NCBI GenBank assembly: GCA_002105175.1
Contig: MCGE01000003.1
Span: 2,278,559-2,342,558 of the forward strand
Source: Absidia repens
Lineage: Eukaryota; Mucoromycota; Mucoromycetes; Mucorales; Cunninghamellaceae
DNA: 64,000 bases
Reading direction: 5' to 3'
The translations under genes and the position numbers were made by a program. The notes below the pieces were generated by a model that saw only the letters and a program-made list of their open reading frames with translations, was not told the origin of the DNA and ran no database searches. Below are positions 38,401 to 50,454 of the stretch, piece by piece. Positions within the stretch are counted from its first letter, which is position 1. Each line of letters opens with the position of its first letter.

Positions 38401-39213
38401 TATAGTATAGTGTCTTGTACTTTATCATTATGATTTATCATTGTTTTTCTACTCAAAGAATAAACTTGTTTTTTTATTTGGGAATGTGTTGATCGCTTCT
38501 TTTATTATTTGTGTCAAAATATCGGGTGGGGGGGAGGTCTGTCAAATCAGTTCAGATCGTGATTTTGCCATGTTTGACTTGCTTATACTGTAAAAGAATT
38601 GATAATCATGCTATGGGTGAATTTAAATTAGTGGTGGGATCAATTGTAGTATGTATATTGGTAGTGGGACAGGTGATGGTTTTATATTTTTATGTATGGT
38701 ATGTGAATGCCAGTGTGTTCTGGCTTTTTACAGATTTGAAAGCTTTCTTTTATGATGAACTTTTACAGTTTCACTAAAAATCAATACTTCTTTTTTTTAG
38801 GCAAAATTAGAATCAAAATGCAACCCCTTCTGTAAAATTGTTTTCAAGAAACAGAAAAATAAAAAACAAAAAAGAAATGTCAAAGGAGAAACAGACACAT
38901 TTTCTATGGGTTTCAATCCCATTACTGGGGGGTGATGATTATCGGAAGATGATATGTTTGCTTTTGGTCTACGATCATTTTCAGGGTTTTTTTTTTGTTT
39001 TGTTTTCACTCTTTATTTGCTTAATTTCTTTTTATAACTCTACTTTTTTCTTTAATTTTAATACTTTTTTTCTTTCATTTTAATACTTTTTTTCTCCATT
39101 CTTCCATCTGTTATTCGAGAACACAATATTTGGATCAATCATTTCACCTGTCATCACCATCGTCGTCGTTAACCAGTTCGATTCCTATCTTGTTAACTCA
39201 GTAATTTATTGCC
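38401..39213. other. 0.8 kb gene-free interval
   Basis: Hydratase 3' end (AATAAA near 38460), a hydrophobic open frame at 38511-38777 (+, 88 codons, no ATG at its start, no recognisable family), and a T-rich region with a direct repeat of TTTTAATACTTTTTTTCT near 39055-39094 just upstream of the TCP11 gene. No gene called. Confidence 0.5.
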
Positions 39214-41773
39214 ATGCTACGTGAAGAAATCTCTAGATGTGCTGCTGGTAAACAACAACAAAATCAACCCGAAAGCACATCAACTCGATACAGTCAACAC
39301 TCGGACAGCCACTTTAAACAACAAAATAGTAATAATGCAGACAAGTCAGTTTCTCATCGTTTCAAACCCCGAATACCATTTTCGTCCATATCAACATCTT
39401 GTTCTTTACTGTCACCTATTTTCTTATCATTTTTTCCTTATTCACCTTTGTTGATGTCATCAACTATTGATCATTACTATCTTATCACATCACTTACCAA
39501 AATGGATCATCAGTACCACCTGCCATTTTTTTTATTTATGAAAAAGGGTTTTTCATTGTCACAACTCCAACATTTTTTTTTCATGTGGATCAATGCTACT
39601 TTGAAACCTAAACTTCGGCCGATATTTTGGATTTGGCTGTCTCAACCACAACGACTTTTAATTCGATCTCGGTTACATAAACGAATGCGACGTCTTCAGA
39701 AAAATAGATCAATGCATTTCCCTATTAAATCTAATAATATACGACGAAATCATCGTTTGCAATGGTATGGCATGTATCCAATCCCTCCCACTCGGCGGAC
39801 TCGGGCCATTTGGAATAAAAAATTAATACCAGTACAACCACAACCTGCACCACTGTCACCACCACCACAAGTATCGGATGAATGTAATTCTAATCAGTCA
39901 CCACCAAGATTACTTGATTCATCTTTATTACCGCCACCATCACCATCATCGTCATCATATCGAAAAAGAAAAAATTGGATGCCACCTATCAATTCTGAAA
40001 CTGTACAAGAATTATCAATTGCCAACATTTTTAAAAGTATTCAACTCCGACATGATCTATTAGTTGATCCACATCTTAGTTTTCGACCGAACCTGGATGG
40101 CAACTCTGGCCGAGAAAAATGCAGGAAAGCACAACGGTATTGGCGCCGCGTTAATCATGCTATTGAATCTATATCCAGCAATATTAATGATGATCAGCAC
40201 TATCCATCATTAAATTTTTTACGTGTCATATTGAGTGAATTACAAAAAATAATGATTTCACTCTATTCTCCCTTTGCTTCGACACCGGCAAGTAATGAAC
40301 CATGGTACTGGCCCGCTCACATTTCCCTTGATCACTTTTGTACCGTGTTTGATGTGGATTTTATTATTCACCAGATTCAGCATGGCTCATTTCGTTTGGA
40401 TTCCGTCATCCATTTAATTATGGATGTTTTAACTCCTCTTTGTCCTTCATTTGAAACCTCTCGTTTGACATCCCTACATTGTGCTCTTTTGGAAGAAAAT
40501 TTTGGAACCGCTTTACGTCAATGCTTTTCTATTTTGGAAGTCATCAAACTGGTAAATTTTTTTAAAAACGCATAATGAAAAAATATATTTACGACTCCGG
40601 CGGCGATTTAATTGTTCTTTTTTTTCCATTCTTTTTCTTTTTTCTTTTCTCTTCAACAAACAAGGATTGCGCAAATAGGATTTTACACCAATATCGTCCT
40701 TACTTACTTGAAACATGCTCAAAAATAGAATTCCATTGTTTCAAGAGACAATTAGATAATGGTCAGATCAAACTGGACTCTGCCTACAATTGGATTCAAC
40801 ATCATTGGAAACAGCAACGCAAAAAAGAAAACACTTGCTTTTTTGATGTGTATCACCAAGGTAGGGAAACAGCAAAAGTAGTCAAACATATTATCTCACA
40901 CCTTTTCTTTCTTTTTTCTTTCTTTCTTCCTTTCTTTCGTTCTTTCTTTTTTTCCTAATAGGTCTTATCAAACTTATATCAACAAATCAACTTGGAACCC
41001 AACCTTCACAGTTTCCTATAACTCTACAATTTGACGAACGACGCTTGACCCAACAGTTACGGCAGGAATTCCAAAGCCTCATGGTGATTTCAATCGTGTT
41101 GATTCCATACAGATATATTGCTGGTCCTTTTGCAACATCTTCTGACATGGCAAGACTCAAACGAACGTGTATCGAAATATGTAAAGATTGTGCCATGGTG
41201 GGCCCTACGGGAAATATATTCACATTCTTTGATGGTGGTTTTGACGACGGCAGTGATGGAGGCGGCAATCAATCAGTGCTACAAATTGGATATCGGTTGG
41301 CTTACAAGGCGTGTCATCGTGCATTCCAGGCCCATTACCGTCATCATGTGTTGGAAAATCAAAGGTTGGCTAGTGCTTCTGGTGCTATAGCTGTTGCGAC
41401 TGGTGAAGATGATGATATCAATGGAAAGGTGCCATTATTGTCCATGGAATCTCTGGGTGCCGAACAACTATGTCAAGTCTCACAATTCTGGGCAAACTGG
41501 CTTTTGACGCTTTTGAAGGCAAGAAACTCTCGACTATATACTCTCATCCATGAACGCCTTTGTGATAGCTTGTGTTTTATTTCTCAACATGGTTCATCGG
41601 CTTTGGCGGAAAATGCTCCGATGATGGCTACGATGAATCTCATGGTGGGGATACAAGATACGATCGTCATGTTGGGTGATAAATTGAAAATATTGGCTGA
41701 TCTCAATCTGGAAACCTTTGGCTCAATCTACAAGGTATTAGCATTAGATATCATTCAACAAAATGTAGTTTAG
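39214..41773 (+). CDS. TCP11/SOK1-family protein
   Basis: Three exons (39214-40551, 40665-40860, 40962-41773) give 781 residues. The first third is polar and low in complexity (Gln/Asn/Ser-, then Arg- and Pro-rich). The rest matches the T-complex-11 domain: LRHDLLVDPHLSFRPNLDG followed by a conserved Arg/Lys and YWRRV, then FLRVILSELQKIM, RLDSVIHLIMDVLTPLCP, HQYRPYLLETCSKIE and a helical C-terminal half. The yeast member SOK1 suppresses loss of protein kinase A when overexpressed, so a role near cAMP/PKA signalling is plausible but inferred. Exon 3 codes an acidic/Gly loop (FFDGGFDDGSDGGGNQ) and the stop follows IIQQNVV. The start is the first ATG after a T-rich leader; an internal ATG could serve instead, as the N-terminus is not conserved. 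Confidence 0.85.
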
Positions 41774-43511
41774 ATTTTATTTATTTATTGCATCTTGTAG
41801 TGTTAGCTCAAAATTTTTACTTTAATAAAATGATATGTCTCATAATCAGTATATACGATTCCGCGATGACGGAAATTGCATGATTACTTTTTACCCTAGA
41901 ACTTTTATATTCTTTATCAATTATTATCATCTGGGCAGCGGTAGATTTTTATACATGTATATTATAAAAAAAGTAAAAATGGGGAATTGGTCAGTTTCTT
42001 CCTGTAGGTGCAGTTGAGGAACAACGTAAAAGAATTTGGGTCTCACAGAAAATGCTTAAACTATCTATTTTACCTGATAATAAAATACTTTGCTACATAA
42101 TATTATAGCAAGGTCAAAAAAATAAAGGTACGTGGTTGGGGTGTTTTTTGGTTTCATAAAAAAAACTCTTCATGTGGATTTGAAAGTTGGATTTGGCTGT
42201 TAGGTCGCGGATATCGTCACCAGAGACCCAAAAAAATTAATACATTACAAATGCCGCCCACGTGGAATTTTTATTTTCTCCCACTTCTTTCCTCGCCCTA
42301 ATTTTATTTTCTCTCTTCCGTCATTTTTTTTCTTCACCATTCAACTTCTTTAAGGTTATGCTGGACTTGGATTAGTGTCAGGACTAGTTTAGATGTATTT
42401 TCAACTCAGGGATTACAAGATGCATGAGGATGCCCTTTCATTTTGGATCTAGGATTTGGTCACCATTAGTTGGGCTTTTTGGAATCAACATTAGCTTAGT
42501 TCAGCGTTAGTTTGTATATCTCAATAATATATGTCTCCTTTTGTATTCTTAAGCGGAAAATGTTCCGTTAATCTCCTTCATGCCTTGTACAATATATCTC
42601 TTGTCTACCATCGTTCAATTAGATTAGTATTGACAATAATTGAGTTTAATAAAAGATACTGCTTTAGCCTTCTTCATGCATTGCACTTTACAAATTATTA
42701 GTCCTACTTTTTTCATTTGTATCTTTAGATGAACGGTGACCATTCTCCAAATATCACATTAGTCTCCTTCATGGGTTCTCTGATAGATTTCTGCTTATAA
42801 TGAATCCCGCGTGCTTAGTTTAGTTTATACCATTTAAATAAAGTATGCCTATTTCTTCACCCGTATTTTGACCCATTATTCAATGAGAAAACTACTATTA
42901 TGGCAGTTTTGTGAGCGCCATATTGAACACCAGCTTTATACCTTAGAAAACGACATCCCCATACATCATATCATCATAAAACCAGATTCATCGAGTACCA
43001 TTCTCATGGTTGATAGTATTAACGTTTACCCCAGAGTCATAAAATTTGGTCGTATTTGTTCCTAACTCCTTGATATGGATATATGTCTTTTCCTGCAAGA
43101 CTACTTTTATTATTTCAAATGATATGTCAGTCATGATGCTATGATATGATCGAACGGTGACATTCTTTATTTCCTCCAAATGTCCTTCACACCATAATAT
43201 TATTTGATTCACTTATCTCCCTAATATTACCAAAGACAATTATACAGTGTCATGAGATTAATACAGCACTTATGTACTGTTTGAATCATCATCATAACTT
43301 TTATATATATATTCCTCATCATATGATATCATAAAATAACAATTCATGCTACCCCAATTATGTATGCACAGCATTTTTTTCAGATAACTTTTGATTTCTA
43401 GAAATTCGAATAGAGTCGCCAAAATTTATTGTCAATAAGTGTATAGTATATATATATATACAATACACATACTAATTAACTAATAATTTCATACTATCTA
43501 AATATAGTAAT
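41774..43511. other. 1.7 kb gene-free interval
   Basis: TCP11 3' end (AATAAAATG near 41824), repeat copy D (42235-42760), and AT-rich sequence with (TA)n near 43446-43461 at the 3' end of the protease gene. No gene supported. Confidence 0.55.
42235..42760 (+). repeat. Dispersed hairpin repeat, subfamily 1, copy D
   Basis: Motif order as in copies A-C: AAATGCCGCCCACGTGGAAT (42249-42268), T/C-rich tract, TTCACCATTCAACTTCTTT, GTGTCAGGACTAGTTTAGA, GGGATTACAAGATGCATG, CCCTTTCATTTTGGATCTAG, then CAATAATATATGTCTCCTTT. The hairpin stem is partly decayed (GATGCCCTTT instead of GAAACCCTTT). Confidence 0.75.
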
Positions 43512-45439
43512 CTAAAGTCTATGACTAAATCCAATTTGTTTATTTTCGTTGTCAAATACTGTCACGTACTGTTGCAAAAACCCATAGCCCAAAATAATTC
43601 CAAAGCCAGGTGGCGAATCCATAAAGTAAGTCCTACATGCATTTTTAGTGCCTGTTGCCAACTATAATAGAATACCTGTGTGTTAAAAAAAGCAAAGCAA
43701 TCCACGATCATAGCCTTTTTTCTTTTACCTTTCCGTATCGAATCAAGTAATCCTCTGGGTTCAACACAAGTCCTTTACCATTGACGTGGAATGAGATCGG
43801 TTTCAATTGGGCACTTTTACATGGAACTACATAGAATCCGCCATTTTTTGCAAAACCATCCACCTGGGCGAATAGTTGCTGAATGATTGTACTTGGTAGG
43901 TATACCAAAGTTGACCCTAGAGTGATGATTAATAATCAGTAAGTCTATCCATGTAATTTATGACGCCTTTGTAATTTACCTGTGTCAACTAGTGCTGTCA
44001 GTGTTTCATCTTCAGAGCTTGTCGTTTGATTTCCGATAGAGATACTATCAATATCAATAGCCCAGTAATTCTTAGAAATTCAAGATCAGTCCCTTCGTTG
44101 GTCACATTACCATTTTTTGTCACTCATTGCTTACTTTAAGGTTGTGGTCTTCCGTCAACGGCGTATAGGTAATATCGTCCTTTGCATGCGTTGTATTGAC
44201 TAAAATATTTTAATTATAAAGTGAATAGGTGATGCATTCAAAGTTGTCTATTTCGTTATGATCCCCCTTTTTTAATATTACCTCCACCAAAAGTGATTTC
44301 TCCATTGATACGTGATTCCCAAAGCGTTGCGTTCTTTTCCAATGGATGAAAATAAACTGAGAAGACATTTTTGCGGATTATACTGTGAGTGGACATAGAT
44401 GTCACCAGCGTAGGCAAAATCTTGGATTCTGGGTTACTGAACTTAGTCAATACGTCCGGCCCTAAATAACAGTAGTTAAAATAATAGTACATCTATAGAA
44501 TCATACCAACCGCTTATATTAATAGCAATACCTAATCCCAAGATGCCATCTATAAAACGAAACCAAGTCAGTATGAATATCATTCTAGCAGGGTGCGGGT
44601 AGTTACTATCACCAAATTTAGCTGCTTACCGGCACCAGCTTCCGCAAGTTGCCCATCGTTGGCAAAAGATAATCCAAAATATACTTCTGGAACAGAAGCA
44701 CCATTCACAGTAAAGGTATCCTAGGAGAGAAAGAGAAAGGAAAATAAATCCTCGGTTAGAAAAATAATAATACTAACGTATACACTTTCTATACCTGAGC
44801 ATAAAGGCCATGAGAATATCCTTGACCATAGACAGCCGTAAAAACCATGTTGGCAGAGCTGAACGTAGTCGAATTACTAGGCTGCAATGTACGTACAGGG
44901 TATCCACAATAGCGACCACATCCATAGGAACACACCCAACTAGAAGAAGATCCTGTACAATCCGCACCATACAATAAAATTGATATCGAATCGATGTTTG
45001 GTCATTGTTTCGCATTGTATTCTTTTCTTTATTTAATTACCTGTATCCAGCAATAAAGTGAATGGTTGAGGAGGCGTACCTATTTCAAAGAAAAAAAAGT
45101 TAAAAAGAAGAGAAAAAACAAAAGCAAGCGGAGTTTTACCGACGGACAAATCTATCAGATACTGCATGATTACAAAAAAAAAAAAAAAAAAGTAGTGAGG
45201 TACACTAAAAAATCCAAATGACCTTTTTTTTAACTTACTGCAATTTCGATATTCTCCAAAGGAACATTGACATTGTCTTGTAGATGTTTTCGGCCTGTAG
45301 GTAATGATGACGCCACCATGTTATCTGTTCCAACGAATGGTAACGAGATCAAGCCATTTTCACCCTTTACAACACTATCACTTACATAAAAAAATCCCAG
45401 TAACCAGAATATCAATACAATCATCATGTTGTCCTTCAT
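43512..45439 (-). CDS. Secreted pepsin-like aspartic protease (A1 family)
   Basis: Eleven exons on the minus strand (45439-45239, 45161-45140, 45079-45041, 44952-44795, 44720-44630, 44549-44532, 44461-44282, 44199-44135, 44070-43980, 43916-43729, 43661-43512) sum to 400 residues in frame. Exons of 18, 22 and 39 nt occur, yet each codes a conserved block, which supports them. A signal peptide (MMIVLIFWLLGFFYVSD) and a short propeptide lead to the substrate-cleft strand YLIDLSVGTPPQPFTLLLDTG (split over exons 2-4) with catalytic D86. The 18-nt exon codes DGILGLG. The second catalytic aspartate is D287 in ALVDTGSTLVYLP, again with an intron right after the DTG. The C-terminus GYGFLQQYVTVFDNE is typical. 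Two introns interrupt both DTG motifs at the same place, probably a trace of the ancestral domain duplication. It is likely secreted or vacuolar. Confidence 0.93.
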
Positions 45440-45674
45440 CCGATAAAATACTTTTGATTTTTTCGACCCCCTTTTATATGACAGAATCTTTTTAAAGAAT
45501 GCGAGTTCAAATTCCAACAGATATTTCATATTCAACGCCCTTTACTCACAGCGGTCCTTCTCTCCATTCCAAATCATCAATGTACACATATAAAATACCG
45601 GCGCTTTTTTTTTATTAAAGTAACATGTCAAATATATAATAAAAGTACTACTACTACAACTACTATTGATCCAT

Positions 45675-46364
45675 CTATTTCTTGCCACCGCTAGCAGCAG
45701 CCTTCTTGGTGCCACGGAATTTCTTAGCACGGTTCTTCTTTTCCTTGCGTTGCTTGCGACCACCCTTTCCAGGTTCAGCCAAACCAACCTACGATACATT
45801 TATATAAATATAATTGTCAGTATCAAATCCTTCTGTCACTAGTATTCTCTTTCCCTTAATAAAAATTTCACATACACGAGCGAGACGGTACTTGGGTTCG
45901 AATTTCTTCAAAGCTTCGACATTATCGTAGACAAGACCAAAGCCAGTAGTACGACCACCACCAAAGTGGGTCTTGAAGCCAAAGACAGAGACAACGTCCT
46001 TGTTGGTCTTGTACATCTTTCCGAGTTTTTCACGGATTTCTTCACGGGACAAGTTGGCAAGACCTGGATGGATGACATCGACGACCATTTGCTTGCGTTG
46101 GAGTAAACGGTTGGTGATGAACTTGCGGGTACGAATAGTAACAGAAGCGTCGGACTAGAATAGCGAAGAGAAAAATATTGCATTAGTATTGTATATATTG
46201 TCATAAGGAAGGGTAGTCTAACGATTCATCCATCCTTGATCCCCTCTATCCATTCATCCATCCATCCATCTGTTCATCCTCTATATCCATCTTTTTACAT
46301 TCTTCATTCATCTAATAAAAATTCAAATCGTATCCCATAGTCAAGTATCGTTCAGACTTACCAT
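45675..46364 (-). CDS. RPS24: 40S ribosomal protein eS24
   Basis: Three exons on the minus strand: 46364-46362 (only the ATG), 46154-45876 and 45788-45675, together 131 residues. The sequence is the standard small-subunit protein: [58 protein letters not shown], and a Lys/Arg/Gly-rich C-terminus. The first exon holds just the initiator codon, followed by a 207-bp intron with many ATCC repeats; first introns right after or inside the first codons are common in fungal ribosomal-protein genes. The protease gene begins 235 bp downstream on the same strand, and HOM2 ends 170 bp upstream of the start, also on the same strand. Confidence 0.96.
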
Positions 46365-46536
46365 TATGAAGTATTCGAAGAGAAGTGATTCTAAAAGACA
46401 ATGACTTGAATGCTTTCACACAAAAAAATAAAATATTGAAACCCCGTCCTTTTGATTTTTTGGTGCCTGATTTTTCCCAAATATGATTTTATTTTCAAAA
46501 TCAAATAATACATCTAAACTAAAATATTCTAATAAA

Positions 46537-47677
46537 CTAAATCAATCCTTTTGCCACAGCAATTTCAGCATTCAACACAGAGCTTCCAGCAGCACCAAGA
46601 AGAGTATTGTGTACTAATAAAGTAAACTTGATGTCAAAGACAGGGCAAGAGCGGATACGACCAACAGAAACAGCTTGACCACGGTGTAATTCACGATCTA
46701 AACGGGGTTGAGGACGATCAGCTTCTTTCGTAATGATGATAGGAGATTTGGGAGCTAAAGGACATTGTAAAGATTCAGCATCTGATCTATACTTTTCTAA
46801 GACATCATAAACAGCATCAATAGAAGGAGGAGGGCCATTTACAAATTTGACAGAGACAGATTCCAAGTGGCCATCCAATACAGGAACACGAGTACAAGTA
46901 GCTGAAACTACCGTTTGCTTCAAATGATCAAAGCTTTGCTGATCCTTGGAAAGTCCACCCAAAATCTTGCCGACTTCGTATTCCATCTTTTCTTCTTCAC
47001 CGCTAATGTAAGGAACCACATTGTCCAAAATATCCAAACTAGGTACACCGGGGTAACCAGCACCGGAAATGGCTTGCTGAGTATGCACAATGATATGACT
47101 CATAGGTCCAAAAGCATCTTGTAACGCCTTGAGTGGTACAACCAGACCAGTGGTAGAGCAATTGGCATTGGTGATCATGAAACCTTTTTTCAATCCATAG
47201 TGTTGTCGTTGATGAGGGATGATATCAAAATGTTGAGCATTGACTGTGGGCACCATCAAAGGCACAACTGGATCACGACGATAATTTTTGGCATTAGAAA
47301 ACACAACAAGGTCTGCTTTTAAGAATTCCATTTCTATCGTACAATAAAAGATTCAGTTAAACATATCCATCAGCAGCACCTATATATTCTTTCTTACCAA
47401 TATCACCAGCTACATCGGCATCCAGTCCAGAAAACACAACGTCACAGTCCTTGAATTCCGAAGAAACACAGGGCTTGACAACAAGTTGTTCTATATGAGA
47501 AGGAATAGGTTGGCTTTGTTTCCATTTTGTAGCATTCTTGTATGATTTTCCAGCGGAGCGAGAAGAGGCACCAAGAGCATGAATGGTGAAATAAGGATGA
47601 TTGGCAAGTAATAAAATAAAGCGTTGTCCAACAGTACCAGTGGCACCAAGAATCCCAACTTTTTTCGTAGCAACCAT
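46537..47677 (-). CDS. HOM2: Aspartate-semialdehyde dehydrogenase
   Basis: Reduces aspartyl-4-phosphate to aspartate semialdehyde with NADPH, the second step of the threonine/methionine branch (and of lysine synthesis in organisms that use aspartate for it). Two exons on the minus strand (47677-47398 and 47333-46537) give 358 residues, the normal length. The nucleotide-binding loop is [13 protein letters not shown] near the N-terminus; the active-site cysteine is C152 in TNANCSTTG; the [11 protein letters not shown] and [16 protein letters not shown] segments are typical of the fungal/archaeal type. The intron separates G and E at residues 93/94. The gene is divergently paired with the KH/poly-Q gene, 311 bp apart. 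Confidence 0.96.
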
Positions 47678-47922
47678 GATTATAATATATTGAGAATAGA
47701 AAGAATATATATATGAGTCAATCGTGCCTAATTTTTATTTTTATTTTGCAGCGCCTGTCACAAAATTCTTTCACCAATAAAAAAAACCCCGCCTCTTTTT
47801 TTTTGGGGGGGGGAGGAGGATTGCTAGGTGCACGATAGAATTCGCTGGGAAAGCAGGGAAGAAATATTTTGACGGATGTTAAAAATGATTTCGCAGAGAA
47901 AAGCTTTTAGGTCTAGTAATCC

Positions 47923-47964
<42 letters not shown>

Positions 47965-47988
47965 AACCCAGATTCTAACAAATAAACT
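47678..47988. promoter_or_regulatory. Divergent promoter HOM2 / KH gene with 34-bp T tract
   Basis: 311 bp between two divergent start codons. It includes a T tract of 34 bp (47926-47959) that ends 29 bp before the KH start, a second T/G tract near 47798-47812, and AT-rich sequence near the HOM2 start (ATATATAT at 47706-47713). No activator site could be assigned with confidence. Confidence 0.55.
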
Positions 47989-49113
47989 ATGAAAAGCATT
48001 GTAAAATACATGGGAAAAAATCCGAATAGCCCAATCACTTTGCGGGCTATTGTTGATACCAAATATGCTAAACGTATTATCGGGGCTCAAGGAAATGTAC
48101 ACCAATATATCCAAACAACCTACGAAGTCAAACTATATCTACACAATATTGGGGACCATTATGGACGACTGTGCAGCATCGCGGGTCCTGTTGCCAATGT
48201 TGCTAGGGCCTGGAAGGAAGTCATATGTGTTATATTCAACAGGGCTGGTTCGGGATTGAACAAGGTAAAGATATAATGATACTTTTCTGTATCATACTTA
48301 CATTCCTTTTTTTTTTTTTTTCTTTCTGTGTGTTATTAGAACGTTTGGCTCAAGCTATTAATTCCTAGTGAACTTTCTGTCAAATTACAGAAAATACCTT
48401 CCAAGACCACATCCGGTTGTATTTTGAATGAAATTGCTGCTATTACCACCACTCGGATCACCATTGAACCTTCACCTCTTGTCAACACAACCGAACACAT
48501 ACTCGAAGTCTCCTTAGCTGTCGGTGAGAATTATCTTGAACACTTTATGAAAGCAATAACCATGATTGGCCAGCAATTCCAAATCCACCGACATGAAGCG
48601 TTATCACCAAGAAACATCTATTACACGCCATTTTGCTACGAAAGACCCCCCATTACCGATGACGACGATGAAGAGGACGAAGAGCAAAACGATGGTCATT
48701 TGTCTTGTGAGCATAAGCAACAACAACGACGACAGCAACCGCAACCGCAACAGCAACAAGCACAACAAGCACAACAAACACAACAAACACAACAAACACA
48801 ACAAACACAACAAACACAACAACAACAGCAGCAGCCGCAAAAGCGCCAATACCAGCAAAACATCTCATCACACAACAAGAACGAACATGTAGCATTCAAT
48901 ACCCCACTGACCATAGTTGAAAGTTCTTTCACATCGTCAAAATCATCAATAACAGTACCGCAACAGTCATCATTATCATTATCATCAACACCATCGGCAC
49001 TACCACCGATTATATCACAAACAGAAGCTTTGGAAGAATCACCATTATTATTTACACCAGACCATGAACATCTCATCAACGACTTTTATCCTCGCAGTGA
49101 AGTGAACTACTGA
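47989..49113 (+). CDS. KH-domain protein with poly-Gln/Thr tract
   Basis: Two exons (47989-48264 and 48340-49113) give 349 residues. Residues ~17-50 form a KH core with the loop IIGAQGNVHQYIQ; residues ~94-130 look like a second, divergent KH-like unit (LLIPSELSVKL, TSGCILNEIAAIT, TRITIEP) that lacks a clean GXXG. An acidic patch (DDDDEEDEEQ) is followed by a Gln-rich region with about eight repeats of QQT/QQA (48756-48830), then a Ser/Thr-rich tail. Such proteins usually bind mRNA, and poly-Gln stretches often drive assembly in granules; both points are inference here. Distinct from the FUBP-like gene at 6.8 kb. The start codon follows a 34-bp T tract closely. Confidence 0.75.
48756..48830 (+). 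repeat. In-frame CAA-type tandem repeat
   Basis: A 9-bp tandem repeat (ACAACAAAC phase variants, about six perfect units plus related CAA/GCA codons) that codes QQT/QQA repeats inside the KH protein. All six frames across it are open, which explains long shadow frames on the other strand. Confidence 0.85.
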
Positions 49114-49477
49114 AGTTGTATTTCACCATCCCCCACTCCTTGCATAGTATAGTTTGTTATTATGTAATTGAAAATGATTTGCCATTTATCTTTGTACATT
49201 TGAAAAAATAAAAATATATTTACACACGTACACACTCAGTCTCTTTGTAGTTGTTTTTTTTTTTTTTTTTTTTTTTTGATGCATTCCTCATTAAAAGGTA
49301 CCAAAATGAGTCGTACTTTAGTTTATCATATTCTAGTTTATTTTTATTTCTTCCAGTAGTGTATCCATTTTTTTATTCAGTTTCATCTTTTTGAAATAAA
49401 AATACACATTCAAACCGTCATTTATCATACGTCCTTGGCATTATCTATAGTGTGATGATTTTATGAAGAGATGTTTC

Positions 49478-49620
49478 AGCAATAAAATAACCGCCTCTAC
49501 GCTATAGCCCACCATTCAAACACACATTTACTTGGACATCAAAATTCACTTGGAACCGCCCCCTACCCACATCCGCCTCCTCACCATACCTTTGTTTCTT
49601 CCAATATCCTCCTTACTCAC
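49478..49620 (+). repeat. Left arm of an inverted repeat that flanks the hAT element
   Basis: The segment with AACCGCCTC, GCCCACCATTCAAACACAC, ACTTGGACATC and TCCAATATCCTCCTT reappears on the opposite strand at about 53515-53650 with clear matches over more than 100 bp. The hAT element lies between the two arms. Confidence 0.75.
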
Positions 49621-49699
49621 TCCAAAAGTGCCCGCCACGCGGCTAAAAATTCAATAAATCTGGAATATCTCGACCGCGGAGCCTGCCAAAAGTAGTAAT

Positions 49700-49870
49700 A
49701 TCGCTATAGGCTTTCCAAGCCAATAAAAGAATAGTATGTAGAATGGACTACCGCAATAGAATAGTATGTAAAATAGCCTATCACAGTAGAATAGCTTTGC
49801 CGTCCATTGTTTATTACAAAATAAAAAAGCTTTTATTGAATCATGATAGTCAATACTATACTAAAGGGAA
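49700..49870 (+). repeat. Dispersed repeat family 2, copy
   Basis: Shares AGAATAGTATGTA (twice), AGTAGAATAGCTTTG, CCATTGTTTATTAC, AAAATAAAAAAGCTTTTATT and AATCATGATAGTCAA with copies at 54345-54660 (-), 57390-57620 (+) and 59870-60010 (-). It has no coding capacity. Function and class unknown. Confidence 0.7.
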
Positions 49871-49964
49871 AGAAGATGTAAATAGAGTCCGCAAATAATA
49901 GTTGAAAGGGGTGCTAGTCTAGAAGAATGGTGTTAGATAGGGTTCTTAACAATACCTAAATGAG

Positions 49965-50225
49965 GAGTATTGGTATTGAACAATACCATGTTAGCGAGAT
50001 TAGTCATATCAAGACCTTACCGGGACGGTACTACCAGTAGGTATTGGTATTGATCAATACCTCTTAGCGGGATTAGCAATACCAAAACCTTAGCGGGACA
50101 ATACCACTATTAGGTACTGGTATTGATCAAAACTTTTTAGCGGGATTAGCATTACCAATGCCTCAACGGGACAATGCCAATATTAAGTATTGGTTTTGAT
50201 CAATACCTGTTACTGAGACTAATAT
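49965..50225 (+). repeat. Left subterminal tandem repeats of the hAT element (~73-bp units)
   Basis: About three and a half units, each running GGTATTGATCAATACC - CTCTTAGCGGGATTAGC - AATACC - CTTAGCGGGAC - AATACCACTA. The first 16 bp are a perfect palindrome in the best units. The same units in the same orientation lie at the other end of the element. Confidence 0.85.
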
Positions 50226-50454
50226 ATCACAAAAAATCATGCAAAAAATCAAAACAAAAAGAAGATACCCATTTCATTTTGGTGGAAACTAATTACAAAA
50301 CCATGAAAACTTTTTATTTTTCATCATTAAATAAAGACGTTGTTGTATAAATGATAATGTCTAATTTATTTCCAATAATAATAATAATAATAATCTATAA
50401 TCTAATATAAGAGTGGATTGCTTCAACTAAACTAGGCGTATGAGGAATAAAAAA

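Larger units (their letters stand above)
49114..49937. other. Gene-free interval, start of the repeat mosaic
   Basis: It begins with the KH gene 3' end and a T tract of about 25 bp (49253-49277), and then contains one arm of an inverted repeat (49478-49620) and a copy of dispersed repeat family 2 (49700-49870) up to the left end of the hAT element. No gene seen. Confidence 0.6.

Noticed and set aside
48604..49079. Cys/Val/Leu-repeat frames on the minus strand
   Set aside because: Shadow of the CAA-type repeat in the KH gene on the other strand.
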